Assembly: GCA_945928585.1 (NCBI GenBank)
Contig: CAMENQ010000102.1
Location: 1 to 7,908, forward strand
Direction of reading: 5' to 3'
Length of the DNA stretch: 7,908 bases
From: an uncultured Roseburia sp.
Lineage (GTDB): Bacteria; Bacillota; Clostridia; Lachnospirales; Lachnospiraceae
Position numbers and translations under genes: made by a program. Numbering within the stretch: the first letter of the stretch is position 1; each line of letters opens with the position of its first letter. This document shows, in pieces, positions 1 through 5,235 of the stretch. Under the pieces are notes generated by a model that saw nothing but the letters and a program-made list of their open reading frames with translations, was not told the origin of the DNA and ran no database searches.

Positions 1-2
1 TA

Positions 3-68
3 CAATATGCAGCCATCCGTTCCCTGCTATACGCTTACGAACGCGTCTTAAAACCACAGGAATCCTAG
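3..68 (+). CDS. Possible C-terminal end of an unidentified upstream gene (partial)
   Basis: The third frame is open from the window edge to a TAG at 66-68 and reads QYAAIRSLLYAYERVLKPQE then S, a helix-like peptide. I chose it over the other frames because an intrinsic terminator on the same strand follows 26 bases after the stop. The fragment is too short for any family assignment. Its codons (CTG, CGT, CGC, GTC) are richer in GC than those of the genes to the right, so it may belong to a gene of different origin. It could also be a chance open frame. Confidence 0.3.
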   Translation, partial: QYAAIRSLLYAYERVLKPQES

Positions 69-92
69 AAAGGCTGAATTATTATAATTTAT

Positions 93-119
93 AAGTGCCG
101 CTGCCGAGCGGCACTTTTT
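93..119 (+). terminator. Intrinsic terminator, copy 1
   Basis: GTGCCGCT (95-102), loop GCCG (103-106) and AGCGGCAC (107-114) form a perfect 8-bp GC-rich stem, extended by A-T pairs at 93-94/115-116, and a run of five T follows (115-119). This is a textbook Rho-independent terminator on the + strand. On the - strand only a short T run follows the stem, so it is probably one-directional. It would end whatever gene lies to the left of the window. Confidence 0.9.
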
Positions 120-126
120 AGAATAA

Positions 127-139
127 TAGGAAATTCCTA
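127..139. repeat. 13-bp palindrome between the two terminators
   Basis: TAGGAA (127-132) and TTCCTA (134-139) are a perfect inverted repeat around a single A. It lies between the two terminator copies and far from any start codon. I see no promoter overlapping it, so its role, if any, is unknown. Confidence 0.5.
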
Positions 140-167
140 AAGCAACAGCGTAAAATAGCGTAACAAA

Positions 168-187
168 AAATTCGCGAATGCGAATTT
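168..187. repeat. 8-bp-stem hairpin just upstream of terminator copy 2
   Basis: AAATTCGC (168-175), loop GAAT (176-179) and GCGAATTT (180-187) pair perfectly. The hairpin ends only a few bases before the stem of the second terminator and shares the AATTT that starts the 34-bp repeat. The two can form side by side and could give a compact structured RNA 3' end. Confidence 0.6.
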
Positions 188-189
188 AT

Positions 190-217
190 AAGTGCCGCTG
201 CCGAGCGGCACTTTTTT
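190..217 (+). terminator. Intrinsic terminator, copy 2
   Basis: GTGCCGCT (192-199), GCCG (200-203) and AGCGGCAC (204-211) are followed by six T (212-217). The stem-loop is identical to the one at 95-114. The end of its T run is also the start of the -35 box TTGACA of the next promoter, so termination of upstream transcripts and initiation of the protease gene are packed with no space between them. Confidence 0.9.
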
Positions 218-244
218 GACAGGTTTTAAATCTGCCCATATATT
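216..244 (+). promoter_or_regulatory. Vegetative-type promoter for the subtilase gene
   Basis: A perfect -35 TTGACA (216-221), a 17-base spacer and a -10 TATATT (239-244, one mismatch to TATAAT) lie upstream of the gene at 303. The predicted start of transcription is near 251, giving a leader of about 50 bases. The leader includes a small hairpin TGCATA/TATGCA (269-274 with 281-286) just before the GAGGG ribosome site (292-296). Confidence 0.7.
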
Positions 245-261
245 CATATATATTATATGAA
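243..261. repeat. AT-rich 8-bp inverted repeat at the subtilase promoter
   Basis: TTCATATA (243-250) and TATATGAA (254-261) are perfect inverted arms around TAT. The dyad overlaps the end of the -10 box and the predicted transcription start, the position of a typical repressor operator. It is very AT-rich, so chance is a serious alternative. Confidence 0.4.
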
Positions 262-278
262 ACATTATTGCATACAAA
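250..278 (+). promoter_or_regulatory. Possible sigma-E-like (mother cell) promoter
   Basis: ATATT (250-254) plus two bases, then a 14-base spacer and CATACAAA (271-278) resemble the Bacillus/Clostridium sigma-E pattern GHATATT-N14-CATACAHT. The -10 matches at all but the last base and the core of the -35 is exact, but the two bases before ATATT do not match. Transcription would start about 10 bases before the GAGGG ribosome site. This would suit a Csp-like spore protease. In an AT-rich spacer such a match can arise by chance. Confidence 0.3.
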
Positions 279-302
279 AATATGCAGAAATGAGGGTAGC
301 GG

Positions 303-2036
303 ATGACCTACAGGGATAAGATTCTTTCAGAAGATTATGGCGAGATTATATATCCAGAATTTGCACCGTCGGAAAAGGTAATAAACAGATATAATGTAGA
401 ATTTTCACAGCCAATAAGTAATATGTACAGTACACTTTATATGCCTCTTGTCGATATGCAGAATATAAATTTTAGTAACTACAGCTATGGTCTTATGCCA
501 AAACTGTACGGATTAATGGACACTTCACCTCTAGACGCATCAGGGATAACCAGACTTGCAAATCAGCCTGTGCTGGCATTAAAAGGGCAGGGAACAATTA
601 TAGGAATTGTGGACACGGGGATAGACTACACAAATCCGGCATTTATTGATGAATATGGCAGAACGAGAATTTTAAGAATATGGGACCAGACGGATTCAAC
701 CGGTAAGCTTCCTGCCATGGAATATAATGAAGTGGTGCGTGAACAGCTAAATTTAAGAATTAACTATGGAAGCGAATATACGGAAGATGATATAAATGAT
801 GCCATAAACAGCGATAATCCAAGAGCTATAGTTCCTGTTACGGATGAGATAGGACACGGAACATTTCTTGCAGGAGTGGCAGGAGGAACGCCGGATATAT
901 TAAGTGATTTTTCCGGTGCGGCTACGGAAGCAAAGTTTATAGTTGTAAAGCTTAAACAGGCAAAGAAATATCTTAGGAATTTTTATTTTATTCCGGAGGA
1001 TGTACCTGCATATCAGGATAATGATATAATGATAGCTGCAAATTATATAAGAATGTACAGTGAAATTTATAACATGCCTGTATCTCTTATAGTAGGTCTT
1101 GGCTCAAGTCAGGGCGGTCATGATGGAAGAACACTGCTTTCGTCAGAACTTTCCAATTATGTAAACAGTGTAGGTACGGCAGTTACCGTTGCGGCGGGAA
1201 ATGAAGGCAATGCATCGCATCATTTTCTTGGAATGGTGGAAAATGAAAATAAGCCTGTGGATATGGAAATACAGGTAGATAAAAATGTAGCCGGTTTTTC
1301 GGCGGAAATATGGGTGGATTCTCCGCAGATTTTTTCAATAGGAATTATCTCTCCTACAGGAGAGGTGGTTAACCGCATTCCAGCCAGAATAGGAAACAGT
1401 CAGATTATTGATTTCGTTTTTGAAAGAACAAGAATTTATGTGGAATATGAAATTGTAGAGGGAGCTACAGGTGATGAGCTTATATTTATAAGATTCAGGG
1501 AGCCCACGGAAGGTGTATGGCGGATACAGGTGTACGGAAGTAATATAAATTCAGGCATATTTAACTGCTGGCTGCCTATTACACAGTTTATAAACGGAAA
1601 CGTATATTTTCTTCAGTCTGATCCGTATATAACCATAACTGACCCTGCTATGTCTACAAATGTCATAACTGTGACAGGCTATGACAGCAGAAATGGTGCA
1701 TTTTATCAAGAATCAGGGCGTGGATTTACAAGAAGCGGAAGGGTTGTGCCGGAGATAACGGCACCTGCGGTTGGAATTACAGGCCCGACATTATACGGAG
1801 GCTTTGAAAACAGGAACGGAACAAGTCTTGCAGCAGCCATAACAGCAGGAGCCTGTTCACAGGTGCTTACATGGGGAATAGTGGATGGAAACAGAAATTA
1901 TATGTCAAGCTCAGAGGTGAAAAGCTATCTTATTAGAGGGGCAATAAGAGATCCGGGAATTATTTATCCTGATGAAATGTGGGGATATGGAAAACTAGAT
2001 GTATATAATGCCTTTGAGGTTCTCAGAAATTCATAA
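303..2036 (+). CDS. S8 family (subtilisin-like) serine protease, Csp-like
   Basis: A 577-residue subtilase with an apparently complete catalytic set: Asp104 in GIVDTGID, His185 in EIGHGT, oxyanion Asn300 in AAGNEG, and Ser508 in NGTSLAAA. The first 80 or so residues precede the catalytic domain and probably act as a short propeptide. There is no signal peptide or membrane segment. Residues of about 310-430, inserted between the oxyanion Asn and the Ser, are rich in beta strands and correspond to the jelly-roll insert of clostridial Csp proteases. Csp proteases activate the cortex lytic enzyme SleC at spore germination. Lachnospiraceae carry many paralogues of this type whose substrates are mostly unknown, so a germination role is only inference. 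Translation starts at ATG 303, 6 bases after GAGGG. The gene has its own promoter and no terminator follows it. Confidence 0.93.
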   Translation: MTYRDKILSEDYGEIIYPEFAPSEKVINRYNVEFSQPISNMYSTLYMPLVDMQNINFSNYSYGLMPKLYGLMDTSPLDASGITRLANQPVLALKGQGTIIGIVDTGIDYTNPAFIDEYGRTRILRIWDQTDSTGKLPAMEYNEVVREQLNLRINYGSEYTEDDINDAINSDNPRAIVPVTDEIGHGTFLAGVAGGTPDILSDFSGAATEAKFIVVKLKQAKKYLRNFYFIPEDVPAYQDNDIMIAANYIRMYSEIYNMPVSLIVGLGSSQGGHDGRTLLSSELSNYVNSVGTAVTVAAGNEGNASHHFLGMVENENKPVDMEIQVDKNVAGFSAEIWVDSPQIFSIGIISPTGEVVNRIPARIGNSQIIDFVFERTRIYVEYEIVEGATGDELIFIRFREPTEGVWRIQVYGSNINSGIFNCWLPITQFINGNVYFLQSDPYITITDPAMSTNVITVTGYDSRNGAFYQESGRGFTRSGRVVPEITAPAVGITGPTLYGGFENRNGTSLAAAITAGACSQVLTWGIVDGNRNYMSSSEVKSYLIRGAIRDPGIIYPDEMWGYGKLDVYNAFEVLRNS

Positions 2037-2045
2037 ACTTATCAT

Positions 2046-2074
2046 TTGACAAAAAAGACTTCAAAGGTTATACT
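2046..2074 (+). promoter_or_regulatory. Promoter for the RNase H gene
   Basis: TTGACA (2046-2051), a 17-base spacer and TATACT (2069-2074) form a near-consensus sigma-A promoter in the 76-base gap after the subtilase. The predicted start near 2081 leaves a leader of about 30 bases. It suggests that rnhA, and perhaps the two wall genes after it, are transcribed independently of the protease. Confidence 0.75.
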
Positions 2075-2112
2075 AGCACTGCAATATAAAAAGGGAAAGG
2101 TATAAAAATATT

Positions 2113-2799
2113 ATGGGGAAACTGTATGCAGTAAAAACAGGTAAGGTACCGGGTATATATTCAAGCTGGGATGACTGTAAGGCAAATGTTGAAGGATACC
2201 CGGGTGCTCAGTATAAAAGCTTTAAAACTGCCGAAGAGGCAGCAGCATATATGGGATGGACAGCCGGAAAAAACATAGAAAATACAAAAGATGACAACAG
2301 TCAGCAAGAGGACACAAAGAACATAAGAGAAAAAAATGTTCAGGAAGAAGCCGGATTGCCACTATATATAGCAGAAAAAAATTGCCTTACGGCATATGTA
2401 GACGGAAGCTATAATGCAGCTACCGGTGAATATGGCTCAGGTGCGGTACTTATTGACTGGGAAGGCAATATAGCGGACAGGCTCTGTGAACAGGGAAGCG
2501 ACAAAGAACTTGCATCTATGAGAAATGTGGCAGGTGAAATAAAGGGAGCAGAAGCAGCTATGAGATATGCGGCAGACCATGGATATAAAAAACTCGTAAT
2601 ATACCATGATTATGAGGGCATAGCGAAGTGGTGTCAGGGATTATGGAAAACGAATAAGTCAGGAACAATAGAATATAAAAAATTCTTTGACAGAATGTCA
2701 GAGAAACTACATATAGAATTTGTCAAGGTAAAAGGTCATTCGGGAGATATGTATAATGACATGGCAGATGACCTGGCAAAAAAAGCAGCAGGAGTATAA
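2113..2799 (+). CDS. rnhA: Ribonuclease H type 1 with N-terminal viroplasmin domain
   Basis: A 228-residue cytoplasmic enzyme that cuts the RNA strand of RNA-DNA hybrids. Residues 1-50 are a viroplasmin (caulimovirus P6-like) domain that binds RNA-DNA hybrids (YAVKTGKVPGIYSSWDDC, later YKSFKTAEEA). A charged linker of about 35 residues follows. The RNase H fold runs from about 90 to 228. The four acidic metal ligands are visible: Asp97 (YVDGSY), Glu142 (NVAGE), Asp166 (IYHDYEG) and Asp219 (NDMADDLA). His209 lies in the KGHSGD loop. The length and order are those of bacterial homologues with this domain pair. The start is ATG 2113, with AAGGGAAAGG (2091-2100) 12 bases upstream, a rather long spacing. 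A promoter sits directly upstream and no terminator follows. Confidence 0.95.
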   Translation: MGKLYAVKTGKVPGIYSSWDDCKANVEGYPGAQYKSFKTAEEAAAYMGWTAGKNIENTKDDNSQQEDTKNIREKNVQEEAGLPLYIAEKNCLTAYVDGSYNAATGEYGSGAVLIDWEGNIADRLCEQGSDKELASMRNVAGEIKGAEAAMRYAADHGYKKLVIYHDYEGIAKWCQGLWKTNKSGTIEYKKFFDRMSEKLHIEFVKVKGHSGDMYNDMADDLAKKAAGV

Positions 2800-2811
2800 A
2801 TATCAATCAAA

Positions 2812-2841
2812 AAGACAGCGTTAAAATTGCAAAAATGTAAT
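2812..2841 (+). promoter_or_regulatory. Weak candidate promoter upstream of the L,D-transpeptidase
   Basis: AAGACA (2812-2817), 18 bases and TGTAAT (2836-2841) lie in the 77-base gap between rnhA and the transpeptidase. The -10 differs from TATAAT at one position, and the -35 matches four of six. No terminator separates the two genes, so readthrough from the rnhA promoter is an equally good explanation. Confidence 0.3.
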
Positions 2842-2876
2842 CAGTAATAAGGATTAAAAACGGAGCATAAGATATT

Positions 2877-4247
2877 ATGAATAAATTGAAAGGTTTTTAT
2901 TTACAAAATAAACAGTTAGTTATGTTGACAGCATCAGTTGTAATAGGAGTATTCCTTATATTTGCCATTATTGCGGTTATTATAAATAATAATGGTGGAG
3001 AAAAAGAGGGTAAAGCTACATCTAATAAGGTGGCAGTTACAGACGATAAGAAAGATGACAGTACTGATATATCAACTATTGATGATGGAGATGAAACCGA
3101 AACGGCGGCACTTCAGGAAGAAACTACAGAGGAGCAGGAAACAGAGAGGGAGACGGTGGATCCTTATACGTTGCCATATATGATTATGGTAAACAGGGCA
3201 GCTAATTGTATTACCATATATGAAAATGACGGTAGCGGAAATTTTAATAATCCGATAAAGGCTATAGTATGTTCGACAGGTAAGGAGGAAGGGGACACCC
3301 CTCTTGGGAAATTCTCTACACTTATATCCTATAAGTGGCTTCGTATGGTTGACGATTCCTATGGTCAGTACGCATACAGATTTTATGGTTCTATATTATT
3401 CCACTCAGTTCCATATTTTTCACAGGATAAGGGAGACTTGGAATGGGAGCAGTTTAATAAGCTTGGAGAGGCGGCTTCTCTTGGATGTGTAAGAGTGTGT
3501 GTTGCAGATGCTATGTGGCTTATTGATAATTGTCCTGTAGGAACGATGGTAGAAGTTTATGACAATGCAGATGATCCGGGACCATTAGGAAAGCCGGAGA
3601 TGATAAAAATACCTGAGGACAGTCCATATAAGGGATGGGATCCGACAGACCCGGACAAAAATAATCCATGGAATAACTGTAAGCCTGAGATAAAGGCAAA
3701 CAAAACAAAAGCAACTGTATATGTTCATGCATCAGAAAGAACAGTTCTTAGTGAACTTGGAGTAACAGGTTATGACACCTGTGGAAATGAAGTGACAGAA
3801 AAGGTAAGCTTAGGAGGTCTTGACATAAACAGGGCAGGCGTATATACGGTAAAGCTTAATCTGATAGATGCCATTGGAAGAAAAGCAGATGAGGTTATTG
3901 TGACAGTGGAGGTAAAAAATAAAGAAGTTACTACCACACAGGAAAAAACTACGGAAAACAAAACCACAACCGGTGAAACCGGAACTAAAGAAGATGAATC
4001 CACTACAGATATGGAAAGTACCGGAGATAATGAAAGCACAGAAAAAACATCAGGTGAAAATGGGCAAACTACACAGGAAACCACATCACAATCGGAAAGT
4101 ACTACAACACCAGAGAGTACTACAACACAGGAGAGCGATGAAACCACTGATAATAACAGTGAAATAAATAGTACAACAAAACCTTCAACAGATGAAAATA
4201 ATTCATCTGAGACTGAAACTACAAAAGCATATTCTACCGCACCATAA
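2877..4247 (+). CDS. Membrane-anchored L,D-transpeptidase (YkuD) with Ig-like domain and Thr/Ser-rich tail
   Basis: A 456-residue wall enzyme expected to form or exchange 3-3 peptide cross-links in peptidoglycan through an active-site Cys. Residues 14-36 are a membrane segment after a positively charged start, so the rest should face outwards. Residues 38-96 are an acidic Thr/Glu linker. The YkuD domain (about 100-228) carries TPLGKF, His176 (ILFHSVPY) and the catalytic loop SLGCVRV with Cys204 and Arg206. The usual His of the SHGC motif is Leu202. Residues 275-347 resemble bacterial Ig-like domains of the DUF5011 kind (GNEVTEKVSLGGLDINRAGVYTV). The last 107 residues are Thr/Ser/Glu-rich low complexity without a sortase motif. 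The start is ATG 2877, with CGGAG 11 bases upstream. It probably shares a transcript with the deacetylase that follows. Confidence 0.9.
   Translation: MNKLKGFYLQNKQLVMLTASVVIGVFLIFAIIAVIINNNGGEKEGKATSNKVAVTDDKKDDSTDISTIDDGDETETAALQEETTEEQETERETVDPYTLPYMIMVNRAANCITIYENDGSGNFNNPIKAIVCSTGKEEGDTPLGKFSTLISYKWLRMVDDSYGQYAYRFYGSILFHSVPYFSQDKGDLEWEQFNKLGEAASLGCVRVCVADAMWLIDNCPVGTMVEVYDNADDPGPLGKPEMIKIPEDSPYKGWDPTDPDKNNPWNNCKPEIKANKTKATVYVHASERTVLSELGVTGYDTCGNEVTEKVSLGGLDINRAGVYTVKLNLIDAIGRKADEVIVTVEVKNKEVTTTQEKTTENKTTTGETGTKEDESTTDMESTGDNESTEKTSGENGQTTQETTSQSESTTTPESTTTQESDETTDNNSEINSTTKPSTDENNSSETETTKAYSTAP
3928..4238 (+). repeat. Low-complexity Thr/Ser/Glu coding repeat
   Basis: This stretch encodes the disordered tail of the transpeptidase. 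It is rich in ACT, ACA and GAA codons, and it includes a local 18-base tandem unit (AGTACTACAACAC at 4098-4110 and again at 4116-4128, encoding STTTPE and STTTQE). Such tracts can expand or contract by slippage, so tail length may vary between strains. Confidence 0.6.
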
Positions 4248-4267
4248 GCTGAAAAAAATAAAACAGT

Positions 4268-4273
4268 AGGTGG
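4268..4273 (+). promoter_or_regulatory. Ribosome binding site that decides the deacetylase start
   Basis: AGTAGGTGG contains AGGTGG (4268-4273), one mismatch from AGGAGG, placed 8 bases before the GTG at 4282. The earlier in-frame GTG codons at 4270 and 4273 lie inside or directly behind this site and have only A-rich sequence at the right distance upstream. I therefore prefer 4282 as the start. Confidence 0.55.
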
Positions 4274-4281
4274 TGAAAAGA

Positions 4282-5070
4282 GTGGAGATAATTAAAAAAA
4301 TATATGAAAGATTACAAAGGACCGGCAGAGGACTGTGGATAGTATTACTATTACTGGCATTTTGCTGGTCCTTTTATTTTCAGTTTAATGTGGCAGAAAC
4401 AACCAGTACTGTAAGCAGCGACATAAAGCCTCTGCCAATATATTCAGTAGAGACAGAGGAAAAAGTGGTAGCACTTACATTTGACAGTGCGTGGAATATA
4501 GATGACTTAGACGAGATACTGGGTATACTTGAAAAAAATCAGATAAAATGCACGTTTTTTATGACAGGCGACTGGATAGGGAAATATCCTGATGCAGTGA
4601 AAAAAATATATGAATCAGGTCATGACGTGGCAAATCACGGAGAAAATCATAAAAATATGAGTACATTGTCAGAGGAGGAATGCAGGGAGGAAATACAGAA
4701 GGTACATAACAGGATATATGAGCTGCTGGGCATAGAAATGGACTTATTCCGTCCGCCGTCAGGTGACTATGATGATGAGGTAATAAAGGTGGCAAGGGAG
4801 ATGAAGTACGAGCCTGTACAATGGGATATAGACAGTCTTGACTGGAAAAACTATGGTGTGGATGACATGGTGAACAGGGTAGTAAATAATAAAAAACTTA
4901 GAAACGGCTCCATCATACTCCTTCACAATGGCACGAAGTATACGGCTCTGGCTCTTCAAAAAATTATAGACGGATTAAAAAATAAAGGATATGGTTTTGT
5001 ACCGGTATCAGAGCTTATTTACAGGGAAAATTACACTATAGACCATGAGGGAAGGCAGCACACAAATTAA
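4282..5070 (+). CDS. PdaB-like membrane-anchored polysaccharide deacetylase (NodB fold)
   Basis: A protein of about 262 residues (266 if it starts at GTG 4270; residue numbers here use the longer form). It probably removes acetyl groups from wall polysaccharide or peptidoglycan outside the membrane. Residues 21-38 are a single membrane segment. The NodB domain spans about 62-250. Motif 1 is ALTFDSAWN, with Asp72 kept but the usual second Asp replaced by Ser. Motif 2 is NHGENH with metal ligands His123 and His127. Motif 3 is RPPSGDY (161-167), motif 4 SLDWKN, and motif 5 ILLHN with His219. The PLPIYSVETEEKVVALTFD entry and the DSLDWKNYGVD segment recall Bacillus PdaB, a spore cortex-related deacetylase, which also lacks the second Asp of motif 1. 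The gene lies 34 bases after the transpeptidase, so the two are probably one operon. Confidence 0.9.
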   Translation: MEIIKKIYERLQRTGRGLWIVLLLLAFCWSFYFQFNVAETTSTVSSDIKPLPIYSVETEEKVVALTFDSAWNIDDLDEILGILEKNQIKCTFFMTGDWIGKYPDAVKKIYESGHDVANHGENHKNMSTLSEEECREEIQKVHNRIYELLGIEMDLFRPPSGDYDDEVIKVAREMKYEPVQWDIDSLDWKNYGVDDMVNRVVNNKKLRNGSIILLHNGTKYTALALQKIIDGLKNKGYGFVPVSELIYRENYTIDHEGRQHTN

Positions 5071-5124
5071 GCACCGGATACAATATCTGCCACAGCAGTT
5101 AAGCCCTGGACAATAATATAAACC

Positions 5125-5153
5125 TTGACAATCTGTCAGCAGACTGATATTAT
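5125..5153 (+). promoter_or_regulatory. Promoter of the glnA operon
   Basis: A perfect -35 TTGACA (5125-5130), a 17-base spacer and TATTAT (5148-5153) predict transcription from about 5160, exactly at the foot of the leader hairpin. The dyad TGACA-ATC-TGTCA (5126-5138) overlaps the -35 box and could be an operator. It does not match the GlnR/TnrA box TGTNA-N7-TNACA. Confidence 0.7.
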
Positions 5154-5159
5154 TTTATT

Positions 5160-5173
5160 ATGCAAAGAGGCAT
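5160..5173 (+). promoter_or_regulatory. Candidate ANTAR-binding hexaloop hairpin
   Basis: ATGC (5160-5163), hexaloop AAAGAG (5164-5169) and GCAT (5170-5173). The loop has A at position 1 and G at position 4, the two bases conserved in RNA hairpins bound by ANTAR proteins. It uses the same bases as the 5' foot of the terminator at 5162-5211, so the two structures exclude each other. This is the expected geometry for antitermination. Known targets have two such hairpins. A second perfect one is not seen, which limits confidence. Confidence 0.5.
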
Positions 5174-5218
5174 TAGGGTACGTGAAAAATCGTATCATAG
5201 TGTTTCTTTGCTTTTTTT
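5162..5218 (+). terminator. Leader terminator (attenuator) upstream of glnA
   Basis: The arms 5162-5182 and 5191-5211 pair in one register at 20 of 21 positions (one G-A mismatch, four G-U pairs), with loop TGAAAAAT (5183-5190). The foot is GCAAAGA/TCTTTGC, followed directly by seven T (5212-5218). It begins at the predicted transcription start of a consensus promoter and ends 34 bases before glnA, so it should stop transcription unless opened. It would also block readthrough from the deacetylase gene. An alternative small stem GCTTTT/AAAAGC (5210-5215 with 5221-5226) would sequester the T tract. Confidence 0.8.
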
Positions 5219-5235
5219 GCAAAAGCCTTAATTAA
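5182..5235 (+). CDS. Possible leader peptide in the glnA leader
   Basis: GTG at 5182 opens a 17-codon frame, MKNRIIVFLCFFCKSLN, ending at TAA 5233-5235, 17 bases before the glnA start. AAAGAGG (5164-5170) lies 11 bases upstream and could serve as its ribosome site. The frame runs through the loop, 3' arm and T tract of the terminator, so a translating ribosome would open the hairpin. It contains no Gln codons. A frame this short in a structured leader may well be chance. Confidence 0.25.
   Translation: MKNRIIVFLCFFCKSLN

Larger units (their letters stand above)
86..216. repeat. 34-bp exact direct repeat carrying the terminator (86-119 and 183-216)
   Basis: The 34 bases at 86-119 recur exactly at 183-216, 97 bases further on. 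Each copy consists of AATTTATA, the GTGCCGCT-GCCG-AGCGGCAC stem-loop and a T run. The 63 bases between them are not repeated and contain two further palindromes. A local duplication, or the scar of an insertion or excision at a terminator, would both explain the arrangement. Confidence 0.85.

Noticed and set aside
2992..3492. Short + strand frames inside the transpeptidase gene
   Set aside because: They are out-of-frame shadows, basic or irregular in composition, with no start signals.
3770..4147. A 125-codon open frame on the - strand opposite the transpeptidase tail
   Set aside because: It is the mirror of the low-complexity ACT/ACA/GAA tract; the product is a Val/Ser run with no ribosome site or family likeness.
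5081..5098. Small hairpin CTGC-CACA-GCAG after the deacetylase gene, considered as a terminator
   Set aside because: The stem has only 4 bp and no T run follows, so it should not terminate transcription.
5126..5138. GlnR/TnrA box at the glnA promoter
   Set aside because: The dyad is TGACA-ATC-TGTCA, with the wrong half-site orientation and spacing for TGTNA-N7-TNACA.
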